A stretch of DNA of 64,000 bases from Prosapia bicincta (GCA_036971475.1 JBAIZL010000002.1:349331082-349395081), one strand, 5' to 3'; positions 25,181-38,636 are shown, numbered from the stretch's first letter. A program made the numbers and translations. The notes: a model not told the origin generated them from the sequence alone.

Positions 25181-27129
25181 TTAGTTTATTAAAAATTAAT
25201 TGAATATTGTTTTATAGTAATTTTTTGCTTATAAATACCGTTTAATGTAGGATATTTTAAAGTACGTAAATAAATATACAAAATTTATTTAAAATCAGAT
25301 CAGTAAATTTTTTTTACGATCACGACACTTTCTCTGTACTATAGTACATGTGACAAAGTAAAAATACAGCCTTTGGTTGAATCTTTTTTTATCAAGGTTT
25401 GTAAGTGATATAATCTTTTAGACAATTTAAATAGGTTCAAGATGAATTATTTGACAGTGTTACGGCAAGGTCTAACAGTGAACAGGTACGAGGAATTGTT
25501 TTTACAATTCTGCAAAGGGTAGTACACTAACAGCTGGGTTTGTCACCGCATTCCCTGCATTCCTTCCAGCTTGGTGCTTCTGATGGTTGAACTGTATGTA
25601 AGTGACTACACTACTCAGTCAACATTGTACTAGATCATAATTATGCAGTTACAACTTTCAAAACTCGTTGAACTTTATGGTAACAAAAATCCATTAGATA
25701 ATTTTTATAAAAAAATATATTTAGAAATATTTTGTTACTGAGTTAGAACAAATGAAATTTTGCCTCAATATAAGCTGACCAGGATTTGCGTGCTTTATTC
25801 TTTTACTCCACAACAAGATTATTCTCATTATTAGAAAGTATCTACAATAGTAATAAATCTTTCTCTAGGGTGACACTGTCCTCATGAGACATGACTCGTC
25901 CCGATCTCCAAAAAGGGTAGCTTTATGTCCCTAATTATATTCTATCTATAATTCATCTTGCTTTCACAAGGCAACAACAGTCTTAGTGCTGTTTATTCTG
26001 AAATACAGAAATACATACAAGTATTATTTAGGTAGTAATAAATTTTATACAGTGGTATTGGTAAACCTAAAGATGCAGATATAAAAAAACAAAATAAAAA
26101 CCCAAGCGTCATATGTACTCCAGGGGATTTGTTTGAGAAAGTTGCTTTAAAAATTGGTAAATTGTATAAAATGACTTGGGACTAAAATATTTCTATATAA
26201 TGATAGACTGGATTTATGTTAAATTAAAATTCAATTGAAGATTTTAAGAACAAGTCATTATTCACATAAAATTCAGAGACACTAGGGACATTTATCAAAA
26301 CAATATGATTAAATTTAAATTGCTAGTTATGTGGAAGGTTACAATAGTACGTGTTTATAGTATTGTCTTATGATGTGTATTATTTCAAAATTATATTGAA
26401 GAAAACACTGTTTCCTGAAGTGACTTCTGGATAATGCAACCTCTTGTCCTCTTGGGCTGGCAAACAATCTGTTAAAGATTTTTTATAATGGTCAAATATA
26501 TACTTCCGAACACCACTGCTCTAATATTCAATAGATAATTTCAAGCTTTATGAAGATTTACTAAAGCATGTTTTGAAGATGTTTTGAAATAAAAGACAGG
26601 GACTTGAGAGAAATTGATTTCGGTATGATTATCTCTTTAACTCTCACTGACAAACCCTGGCAGTATGTAATGAGTCTGGCCTGGAGAATATTTTCGAAAA
26701 AGTAATGAATTAAAGATTTTGAGGGATTTAACATCCAGCTGTTATCGATGACATTGTTTCTTCTCTCATAACAACGGGATTTGGAAAATAATAGCTAAGG
26801 TTTGAGGAAATAACTGAGTACTACACAGTCTGTATATGTTATCTCAACATAAAAAAACTGAAAGAAATTTATACATAGCCAAAGTAGGCTATAGAGAAAA
26901 TTTCTGCAGAGAAAGGGGAGGGAGAGGAAAAACTTTTTATCAGCTAAATTTGTGAAACTGTCTAGAAATGCAAAGTTTGTTAAACTATGTAAGCCTGATA
27001 AAGCAGTAGTAAAACAGCGTATACACTTTCAATGATTATACACCAGTCACTTGAATAATATTTTAAAATATGTATAAACAGAGAAAACACTACAATAAAT
27101 AAATGAAGTAAACAAAACTCATTAATTAA
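25181..27129. other. No gene seen
   Basis: AT-rich. Short GC-richer islands (25440-25640 and 26400-26700) have no frame I can support. Confidence 0.5.
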
Positions 27130-27600
27130 TCATTTATTTACTCAGACTTGTTTCAACTTCAATGTCATCGCCATCAGTGAGCGTTGCTACTAAAAACTCT
27201 AAAAACTTACTGTGATACAACTACTCTTTGGTCTTAGCTTGTGAGGTTATTTTGAAACATATAAAAGACAAACACAGAACTCACAAATTAATCATTTATT
27301 GACTCATATACATTTCAATAACAGTCATCATCAGTGAGTTTTACTACTACAAACTCTAATTTAGTTGTAAGTTAGAGTTTGTAGTAGCAACGCTCACTGA
27401 CGATGATGACCTTGTCATTGAAACGCTTATGAGTCAATAAATGATTAATTTGTGAGTTTTGTGTTTGTCTTTTATTTGTTGTAACTTACTGTCAGCTGTA
27501 GGTTAGAGTTTTTAATAGCAAAACTCACTGATGATGATGATGACTTTGACATTGACAAGCGTCTAAGTAAATAAATGATTAATTCGTGAGTTTTGTGCAA
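27130..27600. repeat. Cluster of three related inverted/direct repeats
   Basis: The word TTAATCATTTATT(G/T)ACTCA with a following CATCATCAGTGAG block occurs at about 27125 and 27290. It occurs in inverse orientation at 27385-27455 and 27525-27590. The middle pair forms a palindrome around 27360 (AACTCTAATTTAG / GTTAGAGTTTG). It resembles joined terminal repeats of a Penelope-like family. It does not encode protein. Confidence 0.6.
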
Positions 27601-28463
27601 GTGTTACATTTGTTATTAACTTAACCTCTAAGCTAAGCACAAAGAATAGTTGGTAGAAATAACATTGTCAAAGGGTCTGATACAAAGATAAAAAAGATAA
27701 AAAATTCCTTTAAAAAAAAGCAAGATTTGACTCCTTTACTACTTGTCATTTTCCTGTCAACTCTCTTACAATAGGTAGATGTGTGATGGAATTTTATTTG
27801 TGAATCTTTTGATTTTGTGATAAATTTGGAAAAAAATCAGCCAAATTGGTTTTTCTTCAATGTTTAGTTTTGTGTTGAAGTTACAAACAAAAATTTATTA
27901 CTAAACTTTCAGGTTAGTTTGCAACTTAATTAATACCAATATCAGAAAAAAAAGGTTTAAGTAATAGTAATTACCTTTAATTAAGTTTTTGTTCGTAATT
28001 CTCATCAACAAAATTATAGAAAATAAAGTTTTTAGCAATGTGGACTAATTTTAACTAACTAAATAAAATCCCACTAACAATATACAAATTATTTATTATA
28101 CTACAATTGCTTTACGTAAGATACGATTACAAGGTAATCATCTTTAGAAGTACTCAAAATGGTTAATACGTATCAAACTGTGCATAAAGGAATTGAAATA
28201 AAATAAAAGTTATATATTCTTATTATTGAGTTTCTTTTATTTATTGAGTTGAAATCTTAGTAGTCTAAATAATAAATACCTCTCACACATTAACAAATAG
28301 CAATATTACATACATACCTACAGTAGCACTTACTTTTTGCATAAATGGGGGGAAACGAAATGAGCTGAGAACACATGTAAATCGGGGTATACATGAAGAA
28401 AGAATAAGACAAATTTGATTTTCTTTTTTACATGAGTTGCAAAAAAGGTGCTGTTTCACTTAC
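27601..28463. other. No gene seen
   Basis: AT-rich sequence without recognisable features. Confidence 0.5.
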
Positions 28464-28740
28464 CTTGCAGGGTCCGCACTGTAAGGTGATGTGGGGGATG
28501 TCCCTATGACGACGCACTAAAAACACCAAAGTAGACACCCTTCCACTCAAGAGACAAGTAATCGTTACGACCTCGTTCTTGCCTCTCTAAAAATATTGGT
28601 AGCCCTGCTCTGTACTTTCTTCTAATATTTCATTTTAATTCCTTTGCGTGTTGTCACGAAATTTCACAATTTTCAGGCCACAACCTTCACACTACCTTGT
28701 TCCGTCGAGATAAGAGTGCCTAGTTCGTGTTGTACAGATT
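28464..28740 (-). other. GC-richer segment ending in a splice-donor-like site
   Basis: On the minus strand the segment ends CTGCAAG|GTAAGTGAAA at 28464, a strong donor. It is clearly less AT-rich than its neighbours. It could be a 5' exon of a host gene in the same orientation as the exon candidate at 23951-24087. No frame is decisive. Confidence 0.25.
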
Positions 28741-30191
28741 AACAACATACATTGAATTTTGTATTGCAAACATATTATGTTGGCCATGATATAATTTGCA
28801 GTTAAGTAGATACCCACTCAATTTTCCCCCAACAAGACTCTCTTAAGGAAGAAATTAAATCATCTATTCCCATTATATTTTGTAACGTGTAATAAACTAC
28901 TTTGATTTTAACCGTTTAGTTATTTTACCGATTTTATTATCACAATGAGTGTAATACTAATTGTATTACCGTGTTTACGTAATATTTGAATGTAATAGAC
29001 ACAGAATTAGACCAAATTGTTTTATTTTGAGAACCATACAAATTAGGGTATTTTTAATGCTTAAATTCTAGAAGTTCTGATTTATATTTATTTAGTAGCT
29101 ATGAATTCATATGTATATATATTTTAACATAAAGTACGAGGCTTTAGACTAAATTAAGTTAGTTGCGAAAATAAATCATCTATAGGATTTAGCAAAGAAA
29201 TACAAATAGTTTTGTAGTGCGGATAAAGCACATACCAAAGCAGGTCATTATTCTTTTCCAGGAAGTTTGTAAGTGGAGTCCGGCAAATAGACAAAGGTCC
29301 AAGGCTTGTTAAAATGGGAAATCCAGCGGCCGATATAGCCTGGGGAATTAACCGTGTACCGTTGGGTTTGACTAATTGTAGAACTGTGGGAAACTGACAA
29401 AGAACGTATTGGTGGTAGTGGGAGAGATTAGATTTCATAAAAACTAAATTATCGGGAGTTTAAGGGAGTTTTTTGAAGAGAGTCTCGGGGAGAGAAAGAC
29501 AGGTTGGTGGGGACAAGGATGGAAGTGTTGTAAAGGGAGAATTTTGTTAAATTAAGTAAAGTTTTTTTATAAGTAAATTTTAGTAAAGTGCGACGTAAAA
29601 GTTTTTTAAAAATATAAAGTAAGTTTTTTTTGTATCATGTGTTAGCGCGAAAGTGAACAAGCCAGGATTCCAGGGACTCTTCACAACAATAAGTATATTT
29701 AAAAATAAGTGTAGCCAACAGACATTTATCTTTTACTGTAGTTTAAAACAAATTTAAGTTCATCAAAATTTATAAAAATAATTCTAGTCACCATTTCAAA
29801 TTTAAAAGCCAGTTCCCATAATAGCGACCCCGAGAGCAAGAATAAAATTTTAATACTGTTTGTTTGTTATTCTATTAGAATCTAAAGCCTCAGAAGTCAA
29901 CCTTTATTATTGTAGTTTAGTTAAGACATCAAGCCTGTCAATGCACAATATTAATATAAATTTGGAATAATGTATAGAAATAATTGTAGAGAATAAATGC
30001 AAGTGATGTTAAGAAATTTGATAAGATTGTTAATTCTTTTATAAACCTGAAGGTGTGACTTTAATAGGTAAGATAATTAAATAACATTTTAAAATAATTT
30101 TAAATTATAACAAAAGTTAAGTTATAATATGACGCCCAACGTATTGGCAAGTTAAGTTATAATATGACACCCAACGTATTGGCAAGTTAAG

Positions 30192-30234
<43 letters not shown>

Positions 30235-30469
30235 AGAGGTGGCTAACATTGTTTTTTCAGTAACCATAAGTACGAGGTTAGATATGATAAAAATCAGTAT
30301 AAAACAAACTAAATACTGTTGTGCATTGCAAGAAAACAAACTTTGGCAATTTATTTTCTGCTTTTAATTTCTGTTCGAATTTTATATTTATACGTATAAA
30401 AGGACAACGTCTGTGTTTGTAAGCTATTATGTTCAAAAAATACTAAATTAGATTTAGTAAAGATAACAT
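28741..30469. other. No gene; short tandem repeat
   Basis: The stretch 29450-30110 is featureless apart from an AATAAA-rich segment. A 35-bp unit with GACGCCCAACGTATTGGC is repeated twice and a bit at 30114-30200, followed by an AT run to 30231. A 94-codon minus-strand frame at 29154-29438 looks like chance. Confidence 0.45.
30114..30231. repeat. 35-bp tandem repeat followed by (AT)n
   Basis: Units start at 30114, 30149 and 30184. The first two differ by one base (GACGCCCAACG / GACACCCAACG). The third is cut off by an AT tract. Confidence 0.85.
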
Positions 30470-31047
30470 GACATTCATTGACTGTTAGCCAAATCTCATA
30501 GAGTCGGAATTGATTTGAGAAATGACTGTTTCTCACGTGGGCAATTTTATGTTGCTCGTTCTAGAGTAAGCTCTTCCAGCAGTTTAGTAGAATTTGCTCC
30601 AGATGGAAGAGTCATCATGTTGTACATAACGAGGATTGAGCTAAGGTATCAGCGAAAATTAAAAATAAAACATCCAACACGTTTAGTAGATCTTTTTATC
30701 CAACTTTTTATAAAAAAGAATAGTACTTTACAAACCGATTTTCTCATATTAGGACCTATTTCAAATGGATCAATATGCATTTTAAATAATTTATAAATTT
30801 ATTAAATTTCATAAAAAAAACGCTTTGTTAGTAAAATAATATCTTGTTTATAGATTTTTGCCAATAGACTTGATAAATGTATTTTTGAAATAAATTACAT
30901 TTTTCTCATTTCATTGACTGAATTAGCAATAAATACTCCTGTTATTATTATGTATATTCATTATATACTATCAACTATCAGTATGATGATTATGTACCGT
31001 GTGAACACCTTAAAACTGCCCGAGGGAAGCCGCGACGGGTGTGCTAG
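30470..31047 (+). mobile_element. Helitron 3' end with Pif1-type helicase tail
   Basis: At 30500-30600 a frame encodes GIDLRNDCFSRGQFYVARSR. This is the last conserved motif of the Pif1-like helicase of Helitron Rep/Hel proteins, in which the usual CFSHGQ has an Arg instead of His. A stop lies just upstream. The element ends at 31044-31047 with CTAG followed by T. Just before it is a GC hairpin (CCCGAGGGAAGCCGCGACGGG at 31019-31039), as expected for Helitron 3' termini. The 5' end and Rep domain were not found, so the copy is truncated and dead. Confidence 0.7.
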
Positions 31048-31129
31048 TAATATTTTGAAAAAAAATATTAAAAGACAAAATTAAAAAAAACTTTTTCAAA
31101 AAGTAGTAAACACTTTATTACACATTCGT

Positions 31130-34100
31130 GCAGGAATATAAGTGTATACAGTTTGGTGAGCTCAAACATGTTAGTGATACCCTGCAGTGGAATAGATTGA
31201 ATTATATTTTTATATTGTGTTACAGTTATCCTTATACTCTGCAGTAAAATACACTGCCTCTTTCTCATTAATTTAGTACATTTATTTCATCGACATTGCA
31301 TTCATTCTTTCTATTTTAATTTTGTATATATATCGTTTGTACCCACTAGTAAAATTAAATATCTTTTTTTATTAATTTAGTACACTCTGTACTAGTATTT
31401 GTACCCAGCAGTACAATATATTGCCTCTCTGTTGTTTGTGACCTACAGTAAAGAAAACAGCACATTTAATTTTAATTTGGTACACCTATCTTTTGTAATA
31501 TACATTCCTTTTCTCAATTTTATTTGAGTGTCCTATCCTTTGTACCCTGCAGTGGAAAATACTATTTATTAGGCTTTCAAAAAAAAAATTAGTTTACTTT
31601 TGCTTTGTATTCTGCAATGTAATACATTGCTAGGTTTTTTGTTAATTTAGTACACTTTTCCTTTGTAAAGTGCAATTGACTCACAATTTCATTTTTTTTA
31701 GTACACTTATTCCTTGTACAGTGTTTGAATGTATTATACATAAGTACTTATAGTTGTTAATTTGTCTATGTATCTTTGCATTGGAATCTTGTTTCGCTTA
31801 TAGTCATACTCTCCAGTGATTGTGTCACGTACTGATTCTCATACAATGTAGCCTTTTCAGGTAATTTATAAATTATGGTAGACCAGATGGCATGAAATGA
31901 CTGCCCTTTTAGTGATTGTTTGCTACGTTCTCATGGAATTTTAAGATTTTACAAATACTTCTTCTAGTGAAAGGATTTACGTTATGGCCTATCTTTCGTA
32001 CCCTGCAGGGCACTATCACCATCTTACTAGTATGGAAAAGATCTGTAATATTTACTATCTCTATCTAAAATATTTATTAAAGTAATACTTTTTATTCTAT
32101 TGGTAGATACAGTCTCTCTTACATTTTATTCAATACTTCAATCCTCATTCGGAATTAGTCGATTTCACTTTCTCTTCTCCTAATTGTAGCACACTTATCC
32201 TTTAAATCCTGCAAAGGAGTACACTGTATTTTCTTTATAAGATCAGTACACATCTCACTTCTACCCTGCAATGGATGAAACTGTCTCTTTTCTTAAATTT
32301 AGTACATTTATCCTTTCAATCCGCCAGTGGTAGAAATTCGCTATTTCTTATAATTTTAAAAACCTATCCTTTGTACAGTGCAGTTGATTACATTTCTTCA
32401 TCTTATTAATTGAGTACATACATCTTCTGTACCCAGTATTGGAATACATTCAGTCCTGATTTATAATTCAGGTCCTCTTATATTATTACCCTGCAGTATA
32501 ATACACCGGTATTTTTTTTTTTTTGTACCCTGCGGTGGAATAACACAGTTTCATTTTTTTTAATTTAGTAAAGTTATTCTTGGAACCATGCAGTGGAATG
32601 TACCTAAACATTTTATCCTGCAGACGATTCAATCTTTTAATATTCTGAAATAGAATGCACTGACGTTTGACATTTTAAAAATTACAACATCAATATACTG
32701 TTTTTTTCAATTTAGTACACTAATATATTTTATTCCGCACTCAAATCGATCTTGTCATCAAGAGGCAGAACATATTCTCTCATCGAAGATAGTGCCTCTT
32801 TATTTTTGTACCCTGGTACCTTGTTTCTTTGAGTGCAATACACTACCCCTTATTTTTATTCACTACACCTATCCTCTGTTGCTGGCAGTGGAATACACTG
32901 CTACTTTCTTTTTATTTTAGCAACCTTAACCCTTGTTTTATTTCATAATATACACTGTCCCTCCATTTTAAATTCACTAAACCCATCTTTTTTCTCCGGC
33001 AGTGGAATACACTGCCTCTTTTTTCAAATTTTAATAACTTTATCCCTTGTTTCTTTGAGGGAAATTCACTGCCTCTCCATTTTTAATTCACTACCCCTAC
33101 CTTATGTTTCCCATGGGGGAATACACTGCTTCCTTCTTTTTATGTTAGTACCCTTATCCCTTGTATCTTTGAGTAAAATATTTTGCCCCTCCAATTTTAA
33201 ATCACTACAATTATTCTTAGCTTTTGGTAGTGAAACTTACTGCCTCTTTATTTTCATTTTAGTACCCTTGGTACACATCTAGTGGATTACACTGCCTCCT
33301 TTTTTTTAAATTTTAGTCTTCTTATTCTTTATTTCTTTTAATGAAATACACTGCCCCTACATTTTTAATTCACAACATCTATTCTTTGTTTCAGGCAGTG
33401 GGAAACACTGTCTCCTTTTTCTTTTAGTATTCTTATACCTTGTGTCTTTGAGTAAAATATACTGTCCCTCCAATTGAAATCAGTACGTAATCCTTTGTTT
33501 CCGGCAGTGGAATACACTGCCTCTATTTTTTTTATTTTGGTTTTATTATCTATGGTTTTTTGATAGTTTGTCTCTGCTTCTTTCAGTTTTTTATTTTAGT
33601 CCTTTATGTCCTGCAGTGGAATGGACTGCTTCTTTATTTTTAATTTAGTACAGTAATCCTCTATAACCTGCAGTGGAATATACTACTTCTTTTTCCATTA
33701 AATATTTTATTTTCTTTGATCTTGCTGTGGTGTATGGTGTCTCCTCACTTTTATGTCTTGCACTTCAATCCTTCAGTAGAATATACTGTGTCCTTCGTTT
33801 TCAGTAAGTAATTTAATGCTTCTGTCTTCTGTGGTATATGCTGCCTCTTCATTTATATTTTAGTACTTTAATCTTTTTAATCTTGCAGTGAAATACACTG
33901 CCTCTTTATTTTGAATTTAGTATAGTAATACGATTTATCCTGCGACGGAATACATTGCCTCTTCCTTTTTATTATAATACAGTGATTGTGATCTTTTTTT
34001 ATCCTGCAGGGAAATACACTAGTTCTTTCCTTTTAATTTATAAAAAAATCCTTTATATCATGTATTTAAAATATATTTCCTTTTATCTGCCGTGGAATAT

Positions 34101-36815
34101 ACTGTCTTTCTTTTTTATCTAGTAAATCTATTATGTTTACAGATGAATTTACGATCTCTTTCTTTCTAGTTTAGTTTACTATCCATTGTACCCTGCTGTG
34201 GAATTTTCTGTCCATCCAATTTTAATTTTATAAACCTGTCGCTTTACCATGCATTAGAAGACACTGCCATTTCCCTTTATCTTCAACACACATTTTCTTT
34301 GTACCCTATAGTGGAAGTCAGTACCTTTATCCTTTACTTATAATACACTTTATCTTTGAACCCTGTAGTGAAATACACTACACCTCCATTTTTAATCTAG
34401 TACACTTATCCCTACTACTCTGCAGTATAATATATTGCCTTTTTCGTTTTAATTTAGTACTGTTGCCATTTGTACTCTATATTGGAATATACTGCCAATT
34501 CATTATTAATTCAGCAGTCCTATCCTATGACACCTTCTTTTTTTTTTTTTTGTTACACTTATCCATTGTATTCCTAATATAATACACTGACTCTCCCTTT
34601 TTAATTCAGTACACCTATTGTTATTACCCTTGAGTATAAAACACTGTCTCTTCTTTTTTAATTTTGTTACAAATATCCTTTATATCCTGCAACGGAATAC
34701 ACTGTCTCACTCTTATTCATTTAGTACACTTATCTCTGGTTTTATGCAGTGAAATACAAAGCGCCTTCATTTTTAATTCACTGTACTTATACTTTGTTTC
34801 CGGCAGTGAAATACTATGCCCCTTTCTTTATATTTTTGTACCCTTATCCCTTGTTTCTTATAGTGAAACACACTTTCCCCTCCATTTTTAATTCGCTACA
34901 CCTATTCTTCGTTTCCGGCAGTATAATAAACTGCCTCTTTCTTTTATTTTTTTAGTACCATTATCCCTTGTATCGTTGAGTGAAATACACTGCCTCTCCA
35001 TTTTTAATCCACTTCACCTATCCATTGTTTCCAGCAGTAGAATAAACTATCTCTTTCCTTTTATTAATTTAGTACCCTTATCCTTTGTTTCCTTGAGTGA
35101 AATACACTGCTACTCCATTTCTAATTCACTAAACCTATTATTTGTGATCGGCGGGGTTATACACTGCCTCTTTTTTATAATATAATACCCTTATCCCTTG
35201 TTTCGTTGAGTGAAGTTCACCTGCCTTCCATTTTTAATTCACTTGACCTAATATTTGTTTCTGGCGGGGGTATATACTGCCTCCTTCATTTTTTTGTACC
35301 CTTATCCCTTGTTTCTTGGAGTGAAATTCAGCGGCCTTCAATTTTCAATTCACTTAACCTAATATTTGTTTCCGGCAGGGAAACAATATACATACTGCAT
35401 CTTTCTTTTTATGTAGTATATCTTATCACTTGCTTCTTTGATTGAAATACACATCCCCTCCATTTTTAATCACTACACATGGTATTTGTTTCTAGTAGTG
35501 AAATACACTACCCTTTTGTTAATTTTAGTGCCCATATCCCTGGATTGTTTGAGTGAAATACGCTGCCCCTATATTTTTAATTCACTACACCTATATTTTG
35601 TTTTCGGCAGTTAAGTAAACTGAATAATTATTTTTATTTTGGTACCCTTTCCTCTTGTTCATTGCGTGAAATAAACTGCCCATCCATTTTCAATTTATTA
35701 CAACTATCCTTTGTTTCCAGCAGTGGAATACACTCCTAATTTTTTTTAAAATGTTAGTAATCCTATCAGTTCTTTCAAGTGAAAAACACTGCCGTCCATT
35801 TTCAATTTACTACACTTATTCCTTTTTTCGGCAGTGGAATACACTACCTCGTTCTTTTTATTTTAGTACCCTTATCCCTGGTTTGCTTAACTTAAATACA
35901 CTGCCCGTCCATTTTTAATTCGCTACACCTATCATTTGTTTCCATACAGTGGAATACAACGCCTTTTTTTTTTAGTAACCTTACCTCTTGTTTGTTTGAG
36001 TGAAATACACTGCCACTACAATTTTAATTCACGGCACGTATCTTTTTTTCCGGAAGGGGAATGCACTACCTCTTTCATTATATTTTAGTACCCTTTTCCT
36101 TGTTTCTTTGAGTGAAATGAACTGCCCCACCATTTTAATTTCACTATACTAATCCATTGTTTCCGGCAGGAGTATAAACTGCCTCTTTGTTATTATTTTA
36201 GTTCTTTTTACTTTGAGTAAAAAAAAACTGCCCCACCATCTAAAATTCACTCTAAAATTCACTACACCTTTACTCGGCAGTGAAATACACTTCCTCTATT
36301 TTTATATTTAAATACCCTTTCCCTAATTTCTTTAAGTGAAATAAACTGCGCCTCCATTTTAAAGCCACTACACCTATCTTTTTATTGCGACGAAGGAATA
36401 CACTATTTCTTTTTTTTATTACCTTTATTCCTTGTTTCTGTGAGTGAAAAACATTGACCCTACATTTAAAATTCACTACTCCTAACCTTGTTTCCAAGAG
36501 GTTAACACACAGCCTCTTTCTTATTTTTTTGGTGCCCTTATCCTTTGTTTAATTGAGTAAAAAACAATGCCCTTCCATTTTGTATTCACTACACCTATAC
36601 TTTGTTATCGGCAGAGAAATACACTCCCTTTATTTTTATTTTAGTACTCTTTCACTTGTTTCTTTGAAGAAAATAAACTGCCCACCATTTTAAATTCACT
36701 ACACCTATCCCTTGTGTCTGGGCTTCTTTCATTTATTTTAACAGTACACTGCCTCTCTGTTATTATTTTAGTGACCATATCCCTTGTTTCATTGACTGAA
36801 ATACACTGGCCTTAA
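31130..36815. repeat. Satellite array, about 5.7 kb: ~65-bp monomers passing into ~130-bp dimers
   Basis: The core word CAGTGGAATACACTGCCTCT recurs throughout, followed by a T-rich segment, TTTAGTAC and then CTTATCCTTTGTACCCTG. From about 31.1 to 34.7 kb the units are mostly single diverged monomers with CCCTGCAGTGGAATA. From about 32.8 kb on, two monomer types alternate: A (TTTCCGGCAGTGGAATACAC ... TTTAGTACCC) and B (TTTCTTTGAGTGAAATACAC ... ATTCACTACACCTATCC). They give a dimeric unit of about 130 bp. All open frames inside are by-products of the repeat. Confidence 0.85.
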
Positions 36816-36830
36816 AAATATTTTGTATTT

Positions 36831-37306
36831 ACAGGCTATTTACAAATCCATACATACTAATCATTGGTATACAAACATTCGTTTTATATGTCTTTAAATT
36901 CACAGTTAAACAGATCTGATTGTATAGCAAATATCATGTTAAATGATAATTCCTGAATCAAATATTCATCACAAATAATAAGAATATAATGGCATACTTT
37001 CTTAAGGGCAGAATTACAATTGTAAGTACTTGGGTATTCCCGATATTCTAATCAAATGTAGTCTTTGGGAAAATAAAACGTCCCTCATTGGTGTGCAAAA
37101 CTGCAAGAATAAATCTGAAATTTTATACATAAACTAAGGCCATTCTGACATACCTTTTTAATGGTTTCTAGAAATACAATGGAAATTACTTAAGTTCTCC
37201 TGAAATTCTAATCAAACGTAGTCTAGCCTTTAGTGAATTTTTCCTCATTGGTAAGCGAAACTGCAAGAATGTAGAGTAAGAGTTGGTTTCTTACTATTCC
37301 AACTTT
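36831..37306. repeat. Left arm of the inverted repeat flanking the PIWI fragment
   Basis: This holds two related sub-units with the words GCAGAATTACAAT, TTCTAATCAAA(C/T)GTAGTCT and CCTCATTGGT. The part from about 36930 to 37306 is the reverse complement of 61062-61366 plus 62655-62738. Direct copies lie at 62.9-64.0 kb. Confidence 0.75.
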
Positions 37307-37309
37307 AAA

Positions 37310-37721
37310 TTAATACAACCAACCTTACACGTTACTCTAACAGCAACCACCCTGTTGCCATCTCGTGACCACAAGAACGTCTGTAGAACTGTTTTTTAAT
37401 GACATACTGCAAGAACATCAAGACAATTTTAGGGATGTCTTCACTAAAGCTATCGTTGGAACTACGGTGCTTACAGGTTATAATAGCAGGACATACAGAA
37501 TTGACGACATTGACTTTAAGTCAACCCCATTGAATACTTTCAAAAGACACAACCAGGATATCAAATATGTTGCATATTTTAGAGAAAAATATAATGCACA
37601 AAAAAGACAAAAAGACTAGCCGTTGTTGGTTACCAAATCTAAACCGAGGGAAGTCAGAACTGGTCAAGGGGAATTCATTTATCTGGTTCCGGAACTTCTG
37701 CGGCATTTCTGAATCTCTGAG
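37310..37721 (+). pseudogene. PIWI-family gene fragment (PAZ and linker), part 1
   Basis: The frame from about 37365 to 37619 encodes IVGTTVLTGYNSRTYRIDDI and an FKSTPLNTFKR segment, matching the PAZ domain of PIWI-clade Argonautes (family pattern TTVLTRYNN-TYRIDDI). After a TAG that stands where Gln is expected, the next frame reads PLLVTKSKPREVRTGQG and YLVPELLRH, the linker after PAZ. A TGA follows, and then the Polinton interrupts. The sequence resumes at 60998. The fragment shows no introns and no catalytic PIWI domain. In the host, PIWI proteins bind piRNAs and silence transposons. Confidence 0.8.
37716..37721. repeat. Polinton target-site duplication, left copy
   Basis: TCTGAG here is repeated exactly at 60998-61003. 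Six bases is the length known for Polinton/Maverick integration. Confidence 0.95.
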
Positions 37722-38106
37722 AGTAGTAATGGGTATACTTTATCCCCCCAATGAGAGAGCGTTATTTGTTACCCAAACCACCTGCTAAGCCCCGCCCCTA
37801 GTCGTTGATTGGTGGATGATGGTGCCCTGATGGCGGCCATGCTGTGGGATCGGGAAGGCCATCTTGTTCTGGTGTTGACGTAATTTTTTGAAGAGGTAAA
37901 AATATAAATGTGTATTGGGAAATATAACCGTGGACGTTTGGTTTGCTGGCGTGTGACGCTAGCGACTGAGCTACCATGTAGTCAGTTGTGTGTTGTGGTT
38001 AGATGGGGGTACAATTAGGTCGTGAGTGTTGGATGTTGGAATTGGGTTTGATTGGTTGTATAAAATAAGAGTAAAACGTGTATTTGGATAAAAATAAATT
38101 TATTGT
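37722..38106. repeat. Polinton terminal inverted repeat, left
   Basis: Matches the complement of 60612-60997 with scattered differences. The outer tip is AGTAGTAATGGGTATAC and the inner tip is AAATAAATTTATTGT. Inside, 37917-37976 corresponds to the tRNA-like segment of the right repeat, but the B-box is degraded here. Confidence 0.95.
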
Positions 38107-38333
38107 TTAATAAAATATGAATACAAATACAAGATTATGCGGGTAGGTAAATAAAATAAAAATCTGACTATATGAAGACTAGAATAAAACTCAATATTAC
38201 ATATTACAAATATAATATAATTAAAATATAACAATAATAAAATGTTAAAACTAAATATAAATACAAATACGAGTAATATATAACACGCACACCAACAGTC
38301 ACACAAACAATTTTTTAGAAAATATAATACGCA

Positions 38334-38636
38334 CACAGTAAGTAGGTTAGCGAATATTGGGTTCGCGTGACTTTAAAATTTAGGGTAATATTTGTAGGTG
38401 ACATCACAGCAACATCGCAGCTATGCACTATCGAAATCGAACTACACCATCAATTACTCCACATCAGAATTGAACTACAATATAGTTCTCTTCTAGTAAC
38501 GAGTCTTTGAAGGTGTGGGTCGATTGCGATAGTGCATAAATGTGATGTTGCTGTGTGTGTCAGAGTAAAAATATTACACACCCGATTTTAAAGTCACGCA
38601 AAACCAGCATTCGCTAATATCCTTGGATTACTGTGG
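38334..38636. repeat. Imperfect hairpin unit 1
   Basis: Left arm CACAGTAAGTAGGTTAGCGA ... GACTTTAAAAT ... ATCACAGCAACATC is mirrored by GATGTTGCTGTG ... ATTTTAAAGTC ... TCGCTAATATCC. The arms are about 110 bp with a loop of about 80 bp. Confidence 0.75.

Noticed and set aside
29450..30200. An LTR retrotransposon with primer-binding-like GACGCCCAACG
   Set aside because: The word sits in a 35-bp tandem repeat and I find no paired LTR or gag/pol sequence nearby.
32833..36497. Several open frames of 60-150 codons across 32.8-36.5 kb on both strands
   Set aside because: They follow the satellite repeat and encode the same short words over and over. They are by-products of the repeat.
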